DNA from: CAWHQZ01 sp963831645
GTDB taxonomy: Bacteria; Pseudomonadota; Alphaproteobacteria; Rhizobiales; Aestuariivirgaceae
Length of the DNA stretch: 64,000 nt
Direction: 5' to 3'
Assembly: GCA_963831645.1 (NCBI GenBank)
Contig: CAWHQZ010000023.1
Span: 62,001-126,000, forward strand
The number at the start of each line of letters is the position of its first letter. The first letter of the stretch is position 1. The translations under genes were made by a program, and so were the position numbers. Positions 26,860-36,939 of the stretch are shown here, one piece after another. The notes under the pieces were generated by a model. It was not told the origin of the DNA. It did not search any database and was given only the letters and a program-made list of their open reading frames with translations.

Positions 26860-28088
26860 GTGCGTGTAAAAACGGCCAAAGCAAGCGTCGACCTCGACCC
26901 CCGCAGCGACGAATTCGTCCAGAATCCCTACGCGGCCTATCAGGTGCTGCGGGACGACTGTCCGCGCTTCAAGTGGGAGCAATATGGCCATTGGTGCCTG
27001 GCCAACCACGCCGACGTGACGGCCGTTCTCCGCGATCGGCGGTTTGGCCGGCAGATCGACCATGTCATGAGCAGGAAGGAGCGCGGCCTGTCCGAGCTGC
27101 CCGCCCGCCTCGCACCCTTCTACGACTTCGAGCGGCATTCGCTGCTCGAGCTCGAACCACCCGATCACACGAGGATCAGAAACCTCGTGAACCGGGCTTT
27201 CGTGTCGCACCGGATCGACAGGCTTCGGCCGCGCATCGCGGCAATCGCCCACGAGCTGATCGACGGTTTCGCGCGCGCCCGCGCCATCGACCTCATTCCG
27301 GCCTTCGCCACGCCCATTCCGGTGATTGTGATCGCCGAGGTATTGGGTGTGCCGGCGGCCATGGCGCCCGATCTGCTCGAGTGGTCGCATCGCATGGTGG
27401 CCATGTATCAGTTCCGCCGAGATGAAGAGGTCGAGCGCGACGCCGTCACGGCGACCAGGGAGTTCACCAGCTTTCATGCGCGGTTATGTGCAAGCGCGCC
27501 GGCGGCAGCCGGCCGACGATCTTCTGACCGCTCTGATCGCGGCGGAGGCAGAGGGAGCGACACTTTCCGAGGATGAGATGATCGTTACCGCCATCCTGCT
27601 GCTGAACGCCGGGCACGAAGCCACGGTCCACACCATCGGCAATGCGGTGAAAACGCTGCTCGAAAACAGCGCGCAGGCCGTCGATGGCTTCGCCTCGGGC
27701 CACGATGTGCGCGCAGAGGTGGAGGAGCTGCTGCGCTTCGATGCGCCCCTGCATCTGTTCACCCGCTATGCTCTGGAGGACGTCGATCTCGATGGCCTGC
27801 GCCTCGGCCGAGGTGAAGAGATCGGCCTTCTTCTCGCCTCCGCCAATCGCGACGGTACGCGGTTCGCCGAGCCCGACCGCTTCCTGCCCGAACGCGACGC
27901 CCAACCCACATGTGAGTTTCGGCGCCGGCATCCATTTCTGCGTCGGCGCGCCGCTCGCCCGTCTCGAACTCGAGGTCGCCCTTTCGGTCCTGTTTTCCAG
28001 GTTGCCGGGCCTGCGTCTGGCAGAGGCGCCGCGCTACCGCGACTCCTATCATTTCCACGGGCTGGAGAGCCTGAGAGTGGTTTGGTAG
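26860..28088 (+). CDS. Cytochrome P450, frameshifted
   Basis: About 408 residues, a normal soluble bacterial P450. Landmarks are LLELEPPDHTRIRNLVNRAF, the I-helix LLNAGHEATVHTIG, the K-helix EELLRFDAP with ExxR, RFLPERDA, and the heme loop FGAGIHFCVGAPLARLE with the axial Cys. Inserted bases near 27475 (a T) and 27904 (a C) split the frame. A GTG start at 26860 gives the usual N-terminal length. It is a haem monooxygenase needing ferredoxin partners, which are not nearby. The substrate is unknown. Confidence 0.9.
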
Positions 28089-28175
28089 GGCGTCGTTTCT
28101 GCCCCACTGAGGGACGCTTGCGGGCGGCGGATGGAGCCCGTCTCGTGTATGTCAGGCGAGGATCGGAGCCAGGCC

Positions 28176-29743
28176 ATGAGCAATGTCGGCAGCCCACCTG
28201 CAAGCGAGCGCCGTTCCCGCCGTTTCGGAGGCGGTGCCGAGGCGCGCCGCGCCGCCCGCAGCGGCGGCCCGGTTCAGCAGCTCACCTACATCAGGCGGAA
28301 TATTCCGATTTACGAAGTGTTGAGCGAGGAGGGTTTGGCCCTCATCGAAAACAATGCCGACACCGTGCTGCAGGAGATCGGCGTCGATTTCCGCGAGGAT
28401 CCGGAAGCGCTCGACATGTGGAAGGAAGGCCGGCGCCGACGTCAATCGCGACCGGGTCCGCTTTCCCAGGGGCCTGGTGCGGTCGCTGATCGGCACGGCG
28501 CCGCGCCAGTTCACCCAGTTCGCCCGCAATCCCGCCCGCTCGGTGGAAATCGGCGGCGGCAACACGGTGTTCGCACCGGTCTACGGGCCGCCGTTCATAC
28601 GCAATCTCGACGAGGGCCGGCGCTATGCGACGATCGAGGATTTCCGCAACTTCGTGAAGCTCGCCTATCATGTCGCCGGCGCTGCATCACTCGGGCGGCA
28701 CGGTGTGCGAGCCGGTCGACATTCCGGTGGCCAAGCGCCACCTCGACATGGTCTACAGCCACATCCGGTACTCCGACAAACCGTTCATGGGCTCGGTCAC
28801 TGCGCCCGAGCGGGCGGAAGAACTCGGTCAGCATGGCCAAGATGGTGTTCGGCGACGAGTTCGTCGAAAACAATTGCGTGATCATCAACCTGATCAACGC
28901 CAACTCGCCGCTGGTGTTCGACTTCGACCATGGTCGGCGCGCTCAAGGTCTATGCCCGCCACAACCAGGCGACCGTGATCTCGCCCTTCATCCTGTCGGG
29001 CGCCATGTCGGCGGTGACCGTCATCGGCACGCTGACCCAGATCCTGGCGGAGGCAACCGTCGGCATGGCGTTCGCGCAGCTATGCCGTCCCGGTGCTCCG
29101 GTGGTGTTCGGCACCTTCGCCAGCTCGATCTCGATGCAGTCGGGCGCGCCCACCTTCGGCACGCCGGAGCCCGTGCATGTGCTGTTCGGGGCGGCCCAGC
29201 TGGCCCGCCGCCTCGGGGTTCCGTTCCGCTCCGGCGGCGGCTTGTGCGCCTCGAAGGTCGCCGACGCCCAGGCCGCCCATGAAGCTTCGAATACGCTGTG
29301 GCCGACGATGCTGGCGGGTGTGAACTTCTGTCTTCATGCCGCGGGCTGGCTGGAAGGCGGCCTCGTCAGCTCCTACGAGAAGTTCGTCATCGACGCCGAT
29401 CAGCTCACCATGTTCCAGCGCCTGGCGGAGGGCATCGACTATTCGGAAAACGGCCAGGCGATGTCGGCGATCCGCGAAGTGGGGCCCGGCATCGCACTAC
29501 CTCGGCTGCGCCCACACGCAGGCCAATTTCGAAACTGCCTTCTGGCGTTCCGCCGTTGCCGACAACAATTCATTCGAGCAGTGGCGAGACGGCGGCGAGA
29601 AGGACGCCGCGGTCCGCGCCAACGAAATGTGGAAGAGGCAGCTGCGCGAATACGAAGCCCCCGCTCTCGACGCCGCCATCGATGAGGCTTTGCTGGCCTT
29701 CATGGCAAAGCGCAAGGAAGTGCTGCCGGACACGGTCGCGTAG
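28176..29743 (+). CDS. Trimethylamine methyltransferase family (MttB/MtgB-like, non-pyrrolysine), frameshifted
   Basis: About 520 residues. It reads as MttB-superfamily through the blocks IGVDFREDPEAL, NPARSVEIGGGNTVFAPVYG, LHHSGGTVCEPVD, FMGSVTAPERAE, ALKVYARHNQATVISPFILS, SISMQSGAPTFGTPE and GCAHTQANFETAFWRS. Five one-base insertions (near 28432, 28691, 28822, 28927 and 29490) break it; each can be removed to restore the family sequence. There is no in-frame TAG, so it is the non-pyrrolysine type that demethylates quaternary amines such as glycine betaine onto a corrinoid protein. ATG 28176 has GGAG ten bases upstream. Confidence 0.87.
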
Positions 29744-29749
29744 AGCAAC

Positions 29750-29850
29750 CGTCATCCCCTCGCAAGAGGGGACCCAATCGTGAATCTCAACCGCTGCTGC
29801 GCCGCTTCATTGGATCCCCTCGCGAGGCCTCTTGCGAGGGGATGACAATT
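29750..29850. repeat. Large inverted repeat (family B) downstream of the mttB-like gene
   Basis: GTCATCCCCTCGCAAGAGGGG at 29750-29770 and its complement CTTGCGAGGGGATGAC at the right end form a long stem. Secondary palindromes lie within (CCCCTCGCGAGG). It may act as a bidirectional terminator or be a dispersed palindrome. Confidence 0.5.
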
Positions 29851-29968
29851 TTTGGCGCTTTCGCCTCACCTTCTCCGTCATTCCCTCGGCGTGATCGCGT
29901 GTTTTCCTCCAGTTGCAAGCTGCCATAGCCGGCTTGCGCAAACCAGCGGCTCGTTTCAAGCTCGGGGC

Positions 29969-31437
29969 ATGAGAAATCGCCTGCCCCTCTATTTCGAATC
30001 CGCAACCCGGCTCGCGCTCCTGCTGCGCAAGCGGGAAGTGAGCGCTCGCGAGCTTCTCCGCATTTGCCGGTCGCGCATCGAAGCGCACAACCCCAAGCTC
30101 AACGCGGTCATCATCACTGATTATGCGCGGGCGGAAAAAGCCGCGAGCGCTGCCGACCGCCGGCTCAGGAAGGGCGAGCCTGCAGGACCGCTCGACGGCG
30201 TCCCGATCACCATCAAGGAATCCTTCGACTGGACCGGAACGCCCTCGACCTGGGGTACGCCCGCCTATCGCGACAACATCGCCCGCTCCGACGCGGTCGC
30301 GGTCGAACGGCTCACGCGGGCAGGCGCGGTCGTTCTCGGCAAGACCAACGTTCCTCTCATGCTGGCCGACTGGCAGAGCTTCAACGACATCTACGGCACG
30401 ACGAACAACCCCTGGGATGAATCGCGCGCGCCGGGCGGCTCTTCGGGGGGCTCGGCCGTGGCACTCGCGACCGGCATGTCTGCGCTGGAGATCGGCAGCG
30501 ACATCGGCGCCTCGATCCGCAATCCGGCCCATTATTGCGGTGTCTATGGTCACAAGCCGACCTATGGCGTCGTTCCGATGCGCGGGCACTTCCTGCCTTC
30601 GGTCTTTGCTCCCTCGGATATTTCGGTTGCCGGACCGCTCGCCCGCTCTGCGAGCGATCTGGAACTCGCGCTGAAGATTGCTGGCGGGCCCTGAAGGCAT
30701 CGATGCGGAGGGCTACACATACAGGCTGCAACCGCCCCGCGGCCGCCGCCTGTCTGACTTTCGCGTCGCGGTGATGCTCACCGACCCGATGAGCGAGGTT
30801 GATCAGCCGGTGCAGGATTTGCTTGCGAGGCTCGCCCGCTTTCTCGAAGCAAAGGTCAAGAGTCTTTCCATGACCGCGCGGCCGGACTTCACGCACGCGG
30901 GAGGCGATGGACGTCTATATCGCGCTGCTGCGCGCCGCGACGAGCCGGCGGCAGAGCGATGAGGAGTTTGTCGCCAACGCCGAGAAGGTCGAAGACATTG
31001 GCGCGCGATGACCACAGCTACCTGGCGCAGATGCTCCGCGCCCAGACCATGGCGCATCGTGACTGGCTGGCCGTCAACCACCGGCGCCATCGACATGCGA
31101 TCAGCGCTGGAATGAATTCTTCAAGACATGTGACGTCCTGTTGTGTCCGGCAGCCGCCTCGGCTGCTTTTCCTCACGATCATGAAGGTGAGCGCCACGAG
31201 CGGACCATCGTCGTCAACGGCAATCGGGTGCCGACGACCGATCAGCTCTTCTGGGCTGGATATTCCGGCGCCTTCTTCCTCCCTTCGACGGTCGCGCCGA
31301 TCGGGCTGACGCCGCAGGGTCTGCCGGTCGGGGTGCAGATCGTCGCCGCCGAGCACCATGACATGACCGCCATTCGCTTCGCGGCACTTCTGGAGCGCGA
31401 TTACTACGCGTTTACGCCGCCGCCCCGATATCCTTGA
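29969..31437 (+). CDS. Amidase (amidase signature family), frameshifted
   Basis: About 487 residues. The Ser-cisSer-Lys triad region is visible: catalytic Lys in GVPITIKESFDWTGTPS, PGGSSGGSAVALATGM with the cis-Ser, and the nucleophile Ser in IGSDIGASIRNPAHYCGV. The C-terminal GLPVGVQIVAAEHHD is typical. One-base insertions near 30691, 30901, 30985, 31087 and 31099 split the second half. It hydrolyses an amide bond; the substrate cannot be told. It precedes a family 5 binding protein and may serve uptake of an amide or peptide. Confidence 0.85.
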
Positions 31438-31604
31438 CAAGTAACCGAAATGTCATCTTGGCGCAGGCAATGCCCCGCCTCATCGCTACTTGAGTAGAAA
31501 CGCCCAACTGCTAGGTTGCGGCAATCACCGGTCCGGTCTGGAGCAACAAAGGGAGCCGTTCTACTCCGGCAGGCTCCGGGAACCTCCCTGGGAGGAAGAT
31601 ATCG

Positions 31605-33281
31605 ATGTCAGACAAGGAACATATCTGGATACCCAAGCTGAAGCAGCAGCTTGCGGACAAGAAGATCGATCGGCGCGAATTCGTTCGCTACTCGACGCTG
31701 CTCGGCATGTCGGCGGGCGCCGCCTATATGTGGGCAGGCAAGATCACCGGTCAGCCCTTCGCGCCGCCGGCCTATGCGCAGGACATGCCCAAGGGCGGAA
31801 CGATCAAGATCGCGCAGCGCGTGCCCAAGCTCGACAATCCGCACACGTTTTCGTGGGTCTACGATTCCAACATCGTGCGCCAGGTCTGCGGCTATCTGAC
31901 CCGCACCGGCGTCGACAACATCACGCGTCCGCATCTCGCTTCGAAGTGGGAAGCCTCCGAGGATCTCAAGACCTGGACGTTCACCATCGCCGACGCCACC
32001 TGGCACAAGGGCGGCCCGTTGACGGCCGAGCACGCCGCCTGGAACATCAAGCACTGCCTCGATCCGAAGGTCGGCTCCTCGGTGGTCGGCCTGATGAAGG
32101 GCTACATGCTCAAGGACGTCGACACCGGCACCAAGGACGACAACGGCAACGCGGTGATGACGACCGAATTGTGGGACGCCAATGCCATCGAGGTCAAGGA
32201 TCCGAAGACTCTGGTCCTCAACCTCAAGGAAGCCCAGGTCGCGGTGCCTGAGCACTTCTTCCACTATCCGTTCCTCATGCTCGATCCGGCCGAGAACGGC
32301 GCGTTCGGCGTCGGCTCGAAGGGCACGGGCTCCTTCGAGCTCGTCGATCTCGAGGTCGGCCGCAAGGCGGTGCTCAAGCGCGATCGACGACACGCCGGGC
32401 TCATGTCGACGAATTGCAGTTCATCGACCTCGGCGACAATCCCTCGGCGGTTGCCGCAGCCTTGCCGTCCAAGCAGGTCGATCGGCATCTACCAGGGCAA
32501 TATCGAGCAGTTCGATATCTACAAGGCCATGGACCATATCAACATCCATGAAGTGGTGACCGCCCAGACGGGCGTGGCGCGCATGCGCCTCGACCAGAAG
32601 CCGTTCGACAATCCGGCGGTCCGCAAGGCTATGCGGCTCGCGACCGATCCGCGAGAAGTGCCTGCAGATCGCGCATAAGGGTGTCGGCCAAGCGGCCGAG
32701 CATCATCATGTCTGCACGGTGCATCCCGACTACTTCAAGATGCCGGCGATGGGCTACAAGCCGGACGAGGCCAAGAAGCTTCTGGCCGAGGCCGGGTTTC
32801 CCAGATGGCATCGACGTCGAGATCAACTGCAAGCCCGACCCGTCATGGGAGCAGGCGGCGGTCGAGGCGATGGCCGAACAGTGGAAGGCAGCGGGCATTC
32901 GCGCCAAGATCAACGTGCTGCCGTCGGCAACAAGTTCTGGGAAGTGTGGGACAAGGTGCCGTTCGGCTTCACCGAATGGACGCATCGCCCGCTTGGGCTT
33001 CATGGTGCTGGCGCTCGCCTATCGCACCGGCGTGCCGTGGAACGAGTCGGCCTATTCCAACAAGCAGTTCGACGAACTGCTGACCAAGGCCGAGGGCACG
33101 CTCGACGTCGACAAGCGCGCGCGAGATCATCGGCGAGCTCGAGAAGATCATGCAGGAGGACGGGCCGATCACGCAGCCGTTGTGGCGGTCGGTCTTCTTC
33201 CCGGTCGACAAGAAGCTCAAAGGCTTCGCCGCCCATCCCACGCGCTATTTCTTCGCCGAGGAGTGGGGCATCAAGTCCTGA
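31605..33281 (+). CDS. ABC transporter substrate-binding protein, family 5 (peptide/opine/oligosaccharide type), frameshifted
   Basis: About 555 residues. The N-terminus DRREFVRYSTLLGMSAGAA is a twin-arginine signal ending at AYAQ. The mature part has GGTIKIAQRV, PHLASKWEASEDLKTWTFTI and MRLDQKPFDNPAVRKAMRLA, and ends RYFFAEEWGIK, all typical of family 5. Several one-base shifts lie between 32385 and 33125. GGAGGAAG precedes the ATG. No cognate permeases follow: a terminator and an IS element lie downstream, so the rest of the transporter was lost or lies elsewhere. Confidence 0.85.
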
Positions 33282-33306
33282 TCGCGCAGAATTTGCCTTC
33301 TTGCGC

Positions 33307-33333
33307 AACACCCCGCCGTTCGGCGGGGTGTTT
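33307..33333 (+). terminator. Rho-independent terminator after the family 5 binding protein
   Basis: A perfect stem AACACCCCGCC/GGCGGGGTGTT with loop GTTC, then a T run (TTT). Confidence 0.8.
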
Positions 33334-33350
33334 GCTTATCACTCTGAGCG

Positions 33351-33373
33351 CCCTCTCCAGCTCTCCCCCCTTG
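33351..33373. repeat. Palindromic repeat family C, left arm (split by IS4-family element)
   Basis: CCCTCTCCAGCTCTCCCC, then CCTTG. Its inverted partner is at 34815-34838, on the far side of the insertion sequence. Confidence 0.6.
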
Positions 33374-33375
33374 CG

Positions 33376-34814
33376 GGCTACGGGATTCACACATCTGCTT
33401 CGCCGATGGTGGCGAAGGCATATCCGCTGAGGAATGTAGCGAGGTAAGTCCAGCCATCGCGCATGGTTTTTGGCCCAGGAGGTTTGTAGTAGCAATTCCA
33501 GCCGCCAAGACGTGCGATGATCCAGGCGAGCCAGGCGAGAGACGCGGGCGGGTGGGGGTTTTTCTGACGCTCCGTCTTGCCTTCGAGCTGGTTCGACAGT
33601 TTGGCGAGCGGCGCGAGGAAGCCGGCATCGACGACATCGGTCGCCGGTCGCGGGCTGCCGTCGCGAGCATCGACCAGTTGCAGGGTACGGACGGCCCCGG
33701 CGAGCGCCACAGTGGCGAGATTGAACATGCGCCGGCAATCGGCGATTTGACTATCTTCAAGACGCAGACCGTCGCCCTTGAGTGCCCGGAACACCTGCTC
33801 GATGCGCCAGCGCAGCTTATAGAGAGCGACGATCCGGCTGGCGTCTTCGGCGGTATGTACCTCTTGGCTAGTGTAGAGACGCCAGCAGATCGCCGCTTTG
33901 GGATCGGGGGGATTGATCTCCCGCACCTCCACCAGAGTAAGATCGAGATACTCGGGCCTTGCCGGGTCCGGTTTGCTGTTACGCGGTCGCTTGATGCATA
34001 CATTCCCGGCCTTGATTGCGACCACCGCCGTGCGTGTTTTGCTGCCAGGGCCTGGGATCGGAATGCTGAGCGTGTGCTGTTTGAGAACTTTGGCTTTTTC
34101 GAGCGCTTCAAAGACCCGGGCGCCATCCTCAAGCATTCGGTTCTGGGCAACCCGCACGATCTGGTGAACGTGCGCAGGACGGCGGACGAAATGTTCATAG
34201 ATGTCGCCCTCACGATCCGAGATCGAAGTCACCGAAGCCGCCTGAGCGAGCACTGTTTCGGCTGCGGTACAGCCGTCGAGCCAGCGGATCGATTCTTTGT
34301 CCTCGATCGTTCGCATCCGCCGCGCCGTGGCGGGCGTTTGCGATCGCGTCCAGATGTCCATGCCGACCAGGCCGATGACGGCCTCATCCTCGACATCGAC
34401 GGCGATCACCGCATGAATGAAATAGCCCGGATCCCGGCCGTTGCCGGCCGGACCGAAGCCGCGCCGCCGGCCGGAACGACCGGCAAAATTGATCTCTGTC
34501 GTGTCCTGGATGGCAACGATGTGGCGCCCGGCACTCTGTTCGGCGGTGCGTGCCGCCAGCGTTCCCACGATCGTATCCGGCGACACGTAGGGCGAGGACA
34601 AAAAGCGGTGCACCGCAATCTCCCCCGCCCAATTCTCCCGAGCTTGCGCACGACCAGCGAGCCGGTCGATCCTACCCGCTCCATCAGCCATTCTCCGCGC
34701 GCCTCCGTACGAACATCCCCGATCGCCAATGGCATGACACCCTCCAACCGCATGGTCAGAGCTTTAAATCATGTTCCACTATCCTTGGGAATCACTTCCG
34801 TGCACGCCGTAGCC
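33376..34814. mobile_element. IS4-family insertion sequence inserted in a palindromic repeat
   Basis: About 1440 bases between GGCTACGG (33376-33383) and CCGTAGCC (34807-34814), which I take as the terminal inverted repeats. It carries one transposase gene on the minus strand. The two arms of a family C palindrome lie immediately outside, so the element appears to have entered the loop of that hairpin. No clear target duplication is visible. Confidence 0.65.
33387..34735 (-). CDS. IS4-family transposase (Tn5-type dimerisation domain), one frameshift
   Basis: About 449 residues. It starts MPLAIGDVRTEARGEWLMER. The catalytic core shows HIVAIQDTTEINFAG (first Asp), SISDREGDIYE (second Asp) and LRWRIEQVFRALK (catalytic Glu in a YREK-like block). 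The C-terminal part resembles the IS4/Tn5 dimerisation region. One missing G near 34630 (RKLG/ENWAGEIAVHRF) breaks the frame after about 35 residues. The transposase may be intact in reality. Confidence 0.85.
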
Positions 34815-34838
34815 ACAAGGGGGAGAGCTGGAGAGGGG
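34815..34838. repeat. Palindromic repeat family C, right arm
   Basis: CAAGGGGGAGAGCTGGAGAG then GGGG, the reverse complement of the arm at 33351-33373. It lies about 50 bases before the DUF559 gene. Confidence 0.6.
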
Positions 34839-34887
34839 GGTGGGATGGCCGTGGCCATTATGTTGGTCGGCGTTTAGAACCATCAGC

Positions 34888-35337
34888 ATGCCGCATCGGC
34901 TGATCACCGACCAAATGCGCGATCGAGCCAAACATCTTCGCCGCAAAATGACCACAGCTGAGCGGCGGCTGTGGGCAAAGCTTCGCGGTCATCGCTTCAA
35001 CGGCTTTGCCTTTCGTCGCCAGGCGCCAATCGGGTATTACATTGGCGACTTCGTGTGTTTTGCCAGGCGCGTGGTCATCGAGGTCGACGGCGCGACGCAC
35101 TCGACGGTAGCGGAAATAGTCGCCGATCGGCGAAGGGGAGACTGGTTAAGGCGGGAGGGGTTTCGCATCCTGCGCTATCAGAACATCGAGGTGATGGAGA
35201 ACATCGAAGGCGTGCTGACGGATATCGCGAGGGCGTTGGCTGAAGACCCCCCTCTCCAGCTCTCCCCCGCAAGGGGGGAGAGAAGCTATGGGGCGGGCGA
35301 CGAGGGCATGGCACCATCGTTGCTGTCGAAACCATAG
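34888..35337 (+). CDS. DUF559 (Vsr/restriction-like fold) endonuclease-domain protein
   Basis: 149 residues. It shows the DUF559 core: MRDRAKHLRRKMTTAERRLW, GHRFNGFAFRRQAPIGYYIGDFVC with the metal-binding Asp, VIEVDGATHS and FRILRYQNIEVMENIEGV. This resembles a small single-strand or mismatch nuclease fold. The last 30 residues (PLQLSPARGERSYG and on) are translated palindromic repeat, so the native protein probably ended near residue 118. The gene lies between two family C palindromes. The target is unknown. Confidence 0.82.
   Translation: MPHRLITDQMRDRAKHLRRKMTTAERRLWAKLRGHRFNGFAFRRQAPIGYYIGDFVCFARRVVIEVDGATHSTVAEIVADRRRGDWLRREGFRILRYQNIEVMENIEGVLTDIARALAEDPPLQLSPARGERSYGAGDEGMAPSLLSKP
35243..35285. 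repeat. Palindromic repeat family C, intact copy at the end of DUF559
   Basis: CCCCTCTCCAGCTCTCCCCC-GCAA-GGGGGGAGAG forms a hairpin. Read in frame at the end of DUF559 it gives LQLSPARGE, a string often seen at the ends of this protein family. Confidence 0.65.
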
Positions 35338-35349
35338 ATGGAGCGTCCC

Positions 35350-36510
35350 ATGAAACGGAACGACTTGAGCCGATGCCTCGTCGCCTTCGATCAGAATAGC
35401 ACGTTGGTTGCGGTGGTCGAATTGAGCGCCAAGAGCTGGCTGATCGCTGGGCTTGTTCCTGGCTTGGCCCGTCAGCCGCTGAAGAAGCAAGCCGCGGATG
35501 AAGAAGCCCTCTTGGGACTGTTGCAGCGCTGGGCCAGGGAGGCGGTGAAGGCGGGCTGCAACATCGAACGGCTGGTGGTGGCCTTCGAAGCCGGCCGGGA
35601 CGGCTTTTGGCTGGCGCGATGGCTGCTGGCGCGCGGCATCGAAGCGTATGTTATCCACCCGACGAGCGTTGCGGTGTCGCGCGAGCATCGGCGGGCGAAG
35701 ACCGACCGGCTTGATACGGCGTTGCTGATGCGGGCGGTGCTCGGCTGGCTACGCGGCGAGGCGAAGCACTGCAGCATGGCGGCGATCCCGACTGTGGAAC
35801 AAGAGGATGCCAAGCGCCCGAGCCGGGAGCATGAACACTTGATCGGTGAAAAGAGCCGGCTGATATGCCGACTGAAGGCGACGATGGCTCGGCTCGGCAT
35901 CCGCAACTTCAAGGTCACGCTGCGCAAGGCGGCGCAGCGGGTGGCGGAACTGCGCGGTCCGGAAGGGGTGCCGTTGCCGGCGAACACGATGGCGGAGATC
36001 GGCCACGACATGGCGCGGCTGGGTCTCATCCGCGACCAGATCAAGGAGCTCGAGACCCTGCGGCTGGAACGGCTTCGCCAGGCACCAATGGAAGGAACTC
36101 ATCCCATGATGCTGATGCTGGCGCGGGTCCTGGGGGTCGGGCTTGAGACGGCGGACATGCTGGTTCACGAGGTGCTGACGCGCGGCCTGCGCGACCAAAG
36201 GGCCGTAGGTCGCTATGCCGGGCTTACCGGAGCGCCAGACGAGAGCGGCAGCAAACGGCGGGAAAGGGGGCTCGCCAGGGCCGGCAACGCACGGGTTCGC
36301 CGCGGCATGATCCAGCTCGCCTGGCGCTGGCTGATGTTCCAGAAGGACAGTGCCCTGACACAATGGTATCGGGCCCGCACCGCCAGTGCTCGGCGCGATA
36401 TCCGCAAGACCATGATCGGGGCCTTGGCGCGCAAGCTGCTGATCGCACTGTGGCGCTATGTGACTGCTGGCGAGGTGCCGGTGGGTGCGGTGCTGCGGCC
36501 GGCGAAGTAA
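35350..36510 (+). CDS. IS110-family transposase (DEDD + C-terminal Ser domain)
   Basis: 386 residues, intact. The N-terminal RuvC-like DEDD domain shows CLVAFDQNS, VVAFEAGRDGFWLARWL and AKTDRLDTALL. The C-terminal Tnp_20-type domain has MLARVLGVGLETADML, RYAGLTGAPDESGSKRRERG with the serine, and GNARVRRGMIQLAWRW. ATG 35350 is chosen because GGAG lies six bases upstream; an ATG at 35338 is also in frame. IS110 elements lack clear inverted ends and insert via a bridge RNA. Here the 5-prime gap to the palindrome is only about 65 bases, so any such RNA would be at the 3-prime side. Confidence 0.9.
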   Translation: MKRNDLSRCLVAFDQNSTLVAVVELSAKSWLIAGLVPGLARQPLKKQAADEEALLGLLQRWAREAVKAGCNIERLVVAFEAGRDGFWLARWLLARGIEAYVIHPTSVAVSREHRRAKTDRLDTALLMRAVLGWLRGEAKHCSMAAIPTVEQEDAKRPSREHEHLIGEKSRLICRLKATMARLGIRNFKVTLRKAAQRVAELRGPEGVPLPANTMAEIGHDMARLGLIRDQIKELETLRLERLRQAPMEGTHPMMLMLARVLGVGLETADMLVHEVLTRGLRDQRAVGRYAGLTGAPDESGSKRRERGLARAGNARVRRGMIQLAWRWLMFQKDSALTQWYRARTASARRDIRKTMIGALARKLLIALWRYVTAGEVPVGAVLRPAK

Positions 36511-36939
36511 GCGATACAATCGAATCCGCACAAGGAGACAACATACGTTTCGCTATGTCCGATAGGTTCGGCGATCCTGCGTCCCAGACGCGATGTAACC
36601 CAGACGATCCAAGGTGGGCGATGACCCGCCAGTGCCCATGGCTGTCGTGCCGAGGGAGAGAATGGGCCCGCCTCCTTGGAGCCTTGCCGCGATACGCATG
36701 ACTGCATCATGGTTCGGATCCTCAAGATCCACCGCATACAAGGTCGTGGCGCGATCCTCGCCACCCCTGGCAGGCTCGCCTTGGAACGTCCTGTCGGAGC
36801 TTCGTCTGTCGACAGATCGCCGTCAGCAGAGGAGGACGACAATGAAAAATGACTCTTGAAGATGAAATTGCTCTTAACTCGGAAAGCCCCATACAAGGGC
36901 GCTCTGAGGCTTCCCGCCGCTCTCGCGAGCAAAATTCCT
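36511..36939. other. Non-coding stretch after the IS110 transposase
   Basis: 429 bases without a credible gene. Several potential stems are visible (GGTGGGC...GACCCGCC, GGCGCGATCC and CCTGGCAGGC regions). It may be the right end of the IS110-type element, including a bridge RNA in the manner of the IS1111 group, followed by the end of the CoA-transferase unit. I see no promoter that I would defend. Confidence 0.3.

Noticed and set aside
28131..28176. Upstream ATG codons at 28131 and 28149 as start of the mttB-like gene
   Set aside because: They have no good ribosome site; 28176 has GGAG at a workable distance and gives a normal N-terminus.
29750..29850. CRISPR-like repeat from similar CCCCTCGC blocks
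   Set aside because: Only two inverted copies, no regular spacing and no cas genes; it is a palindromic structure.
36456..36932. 158-codon minus-strand frame after the IS110 gene
   Set aside because: No family resemblance and poor ribosome site; it overlaps the end of the transposase and the structured non-coding region.
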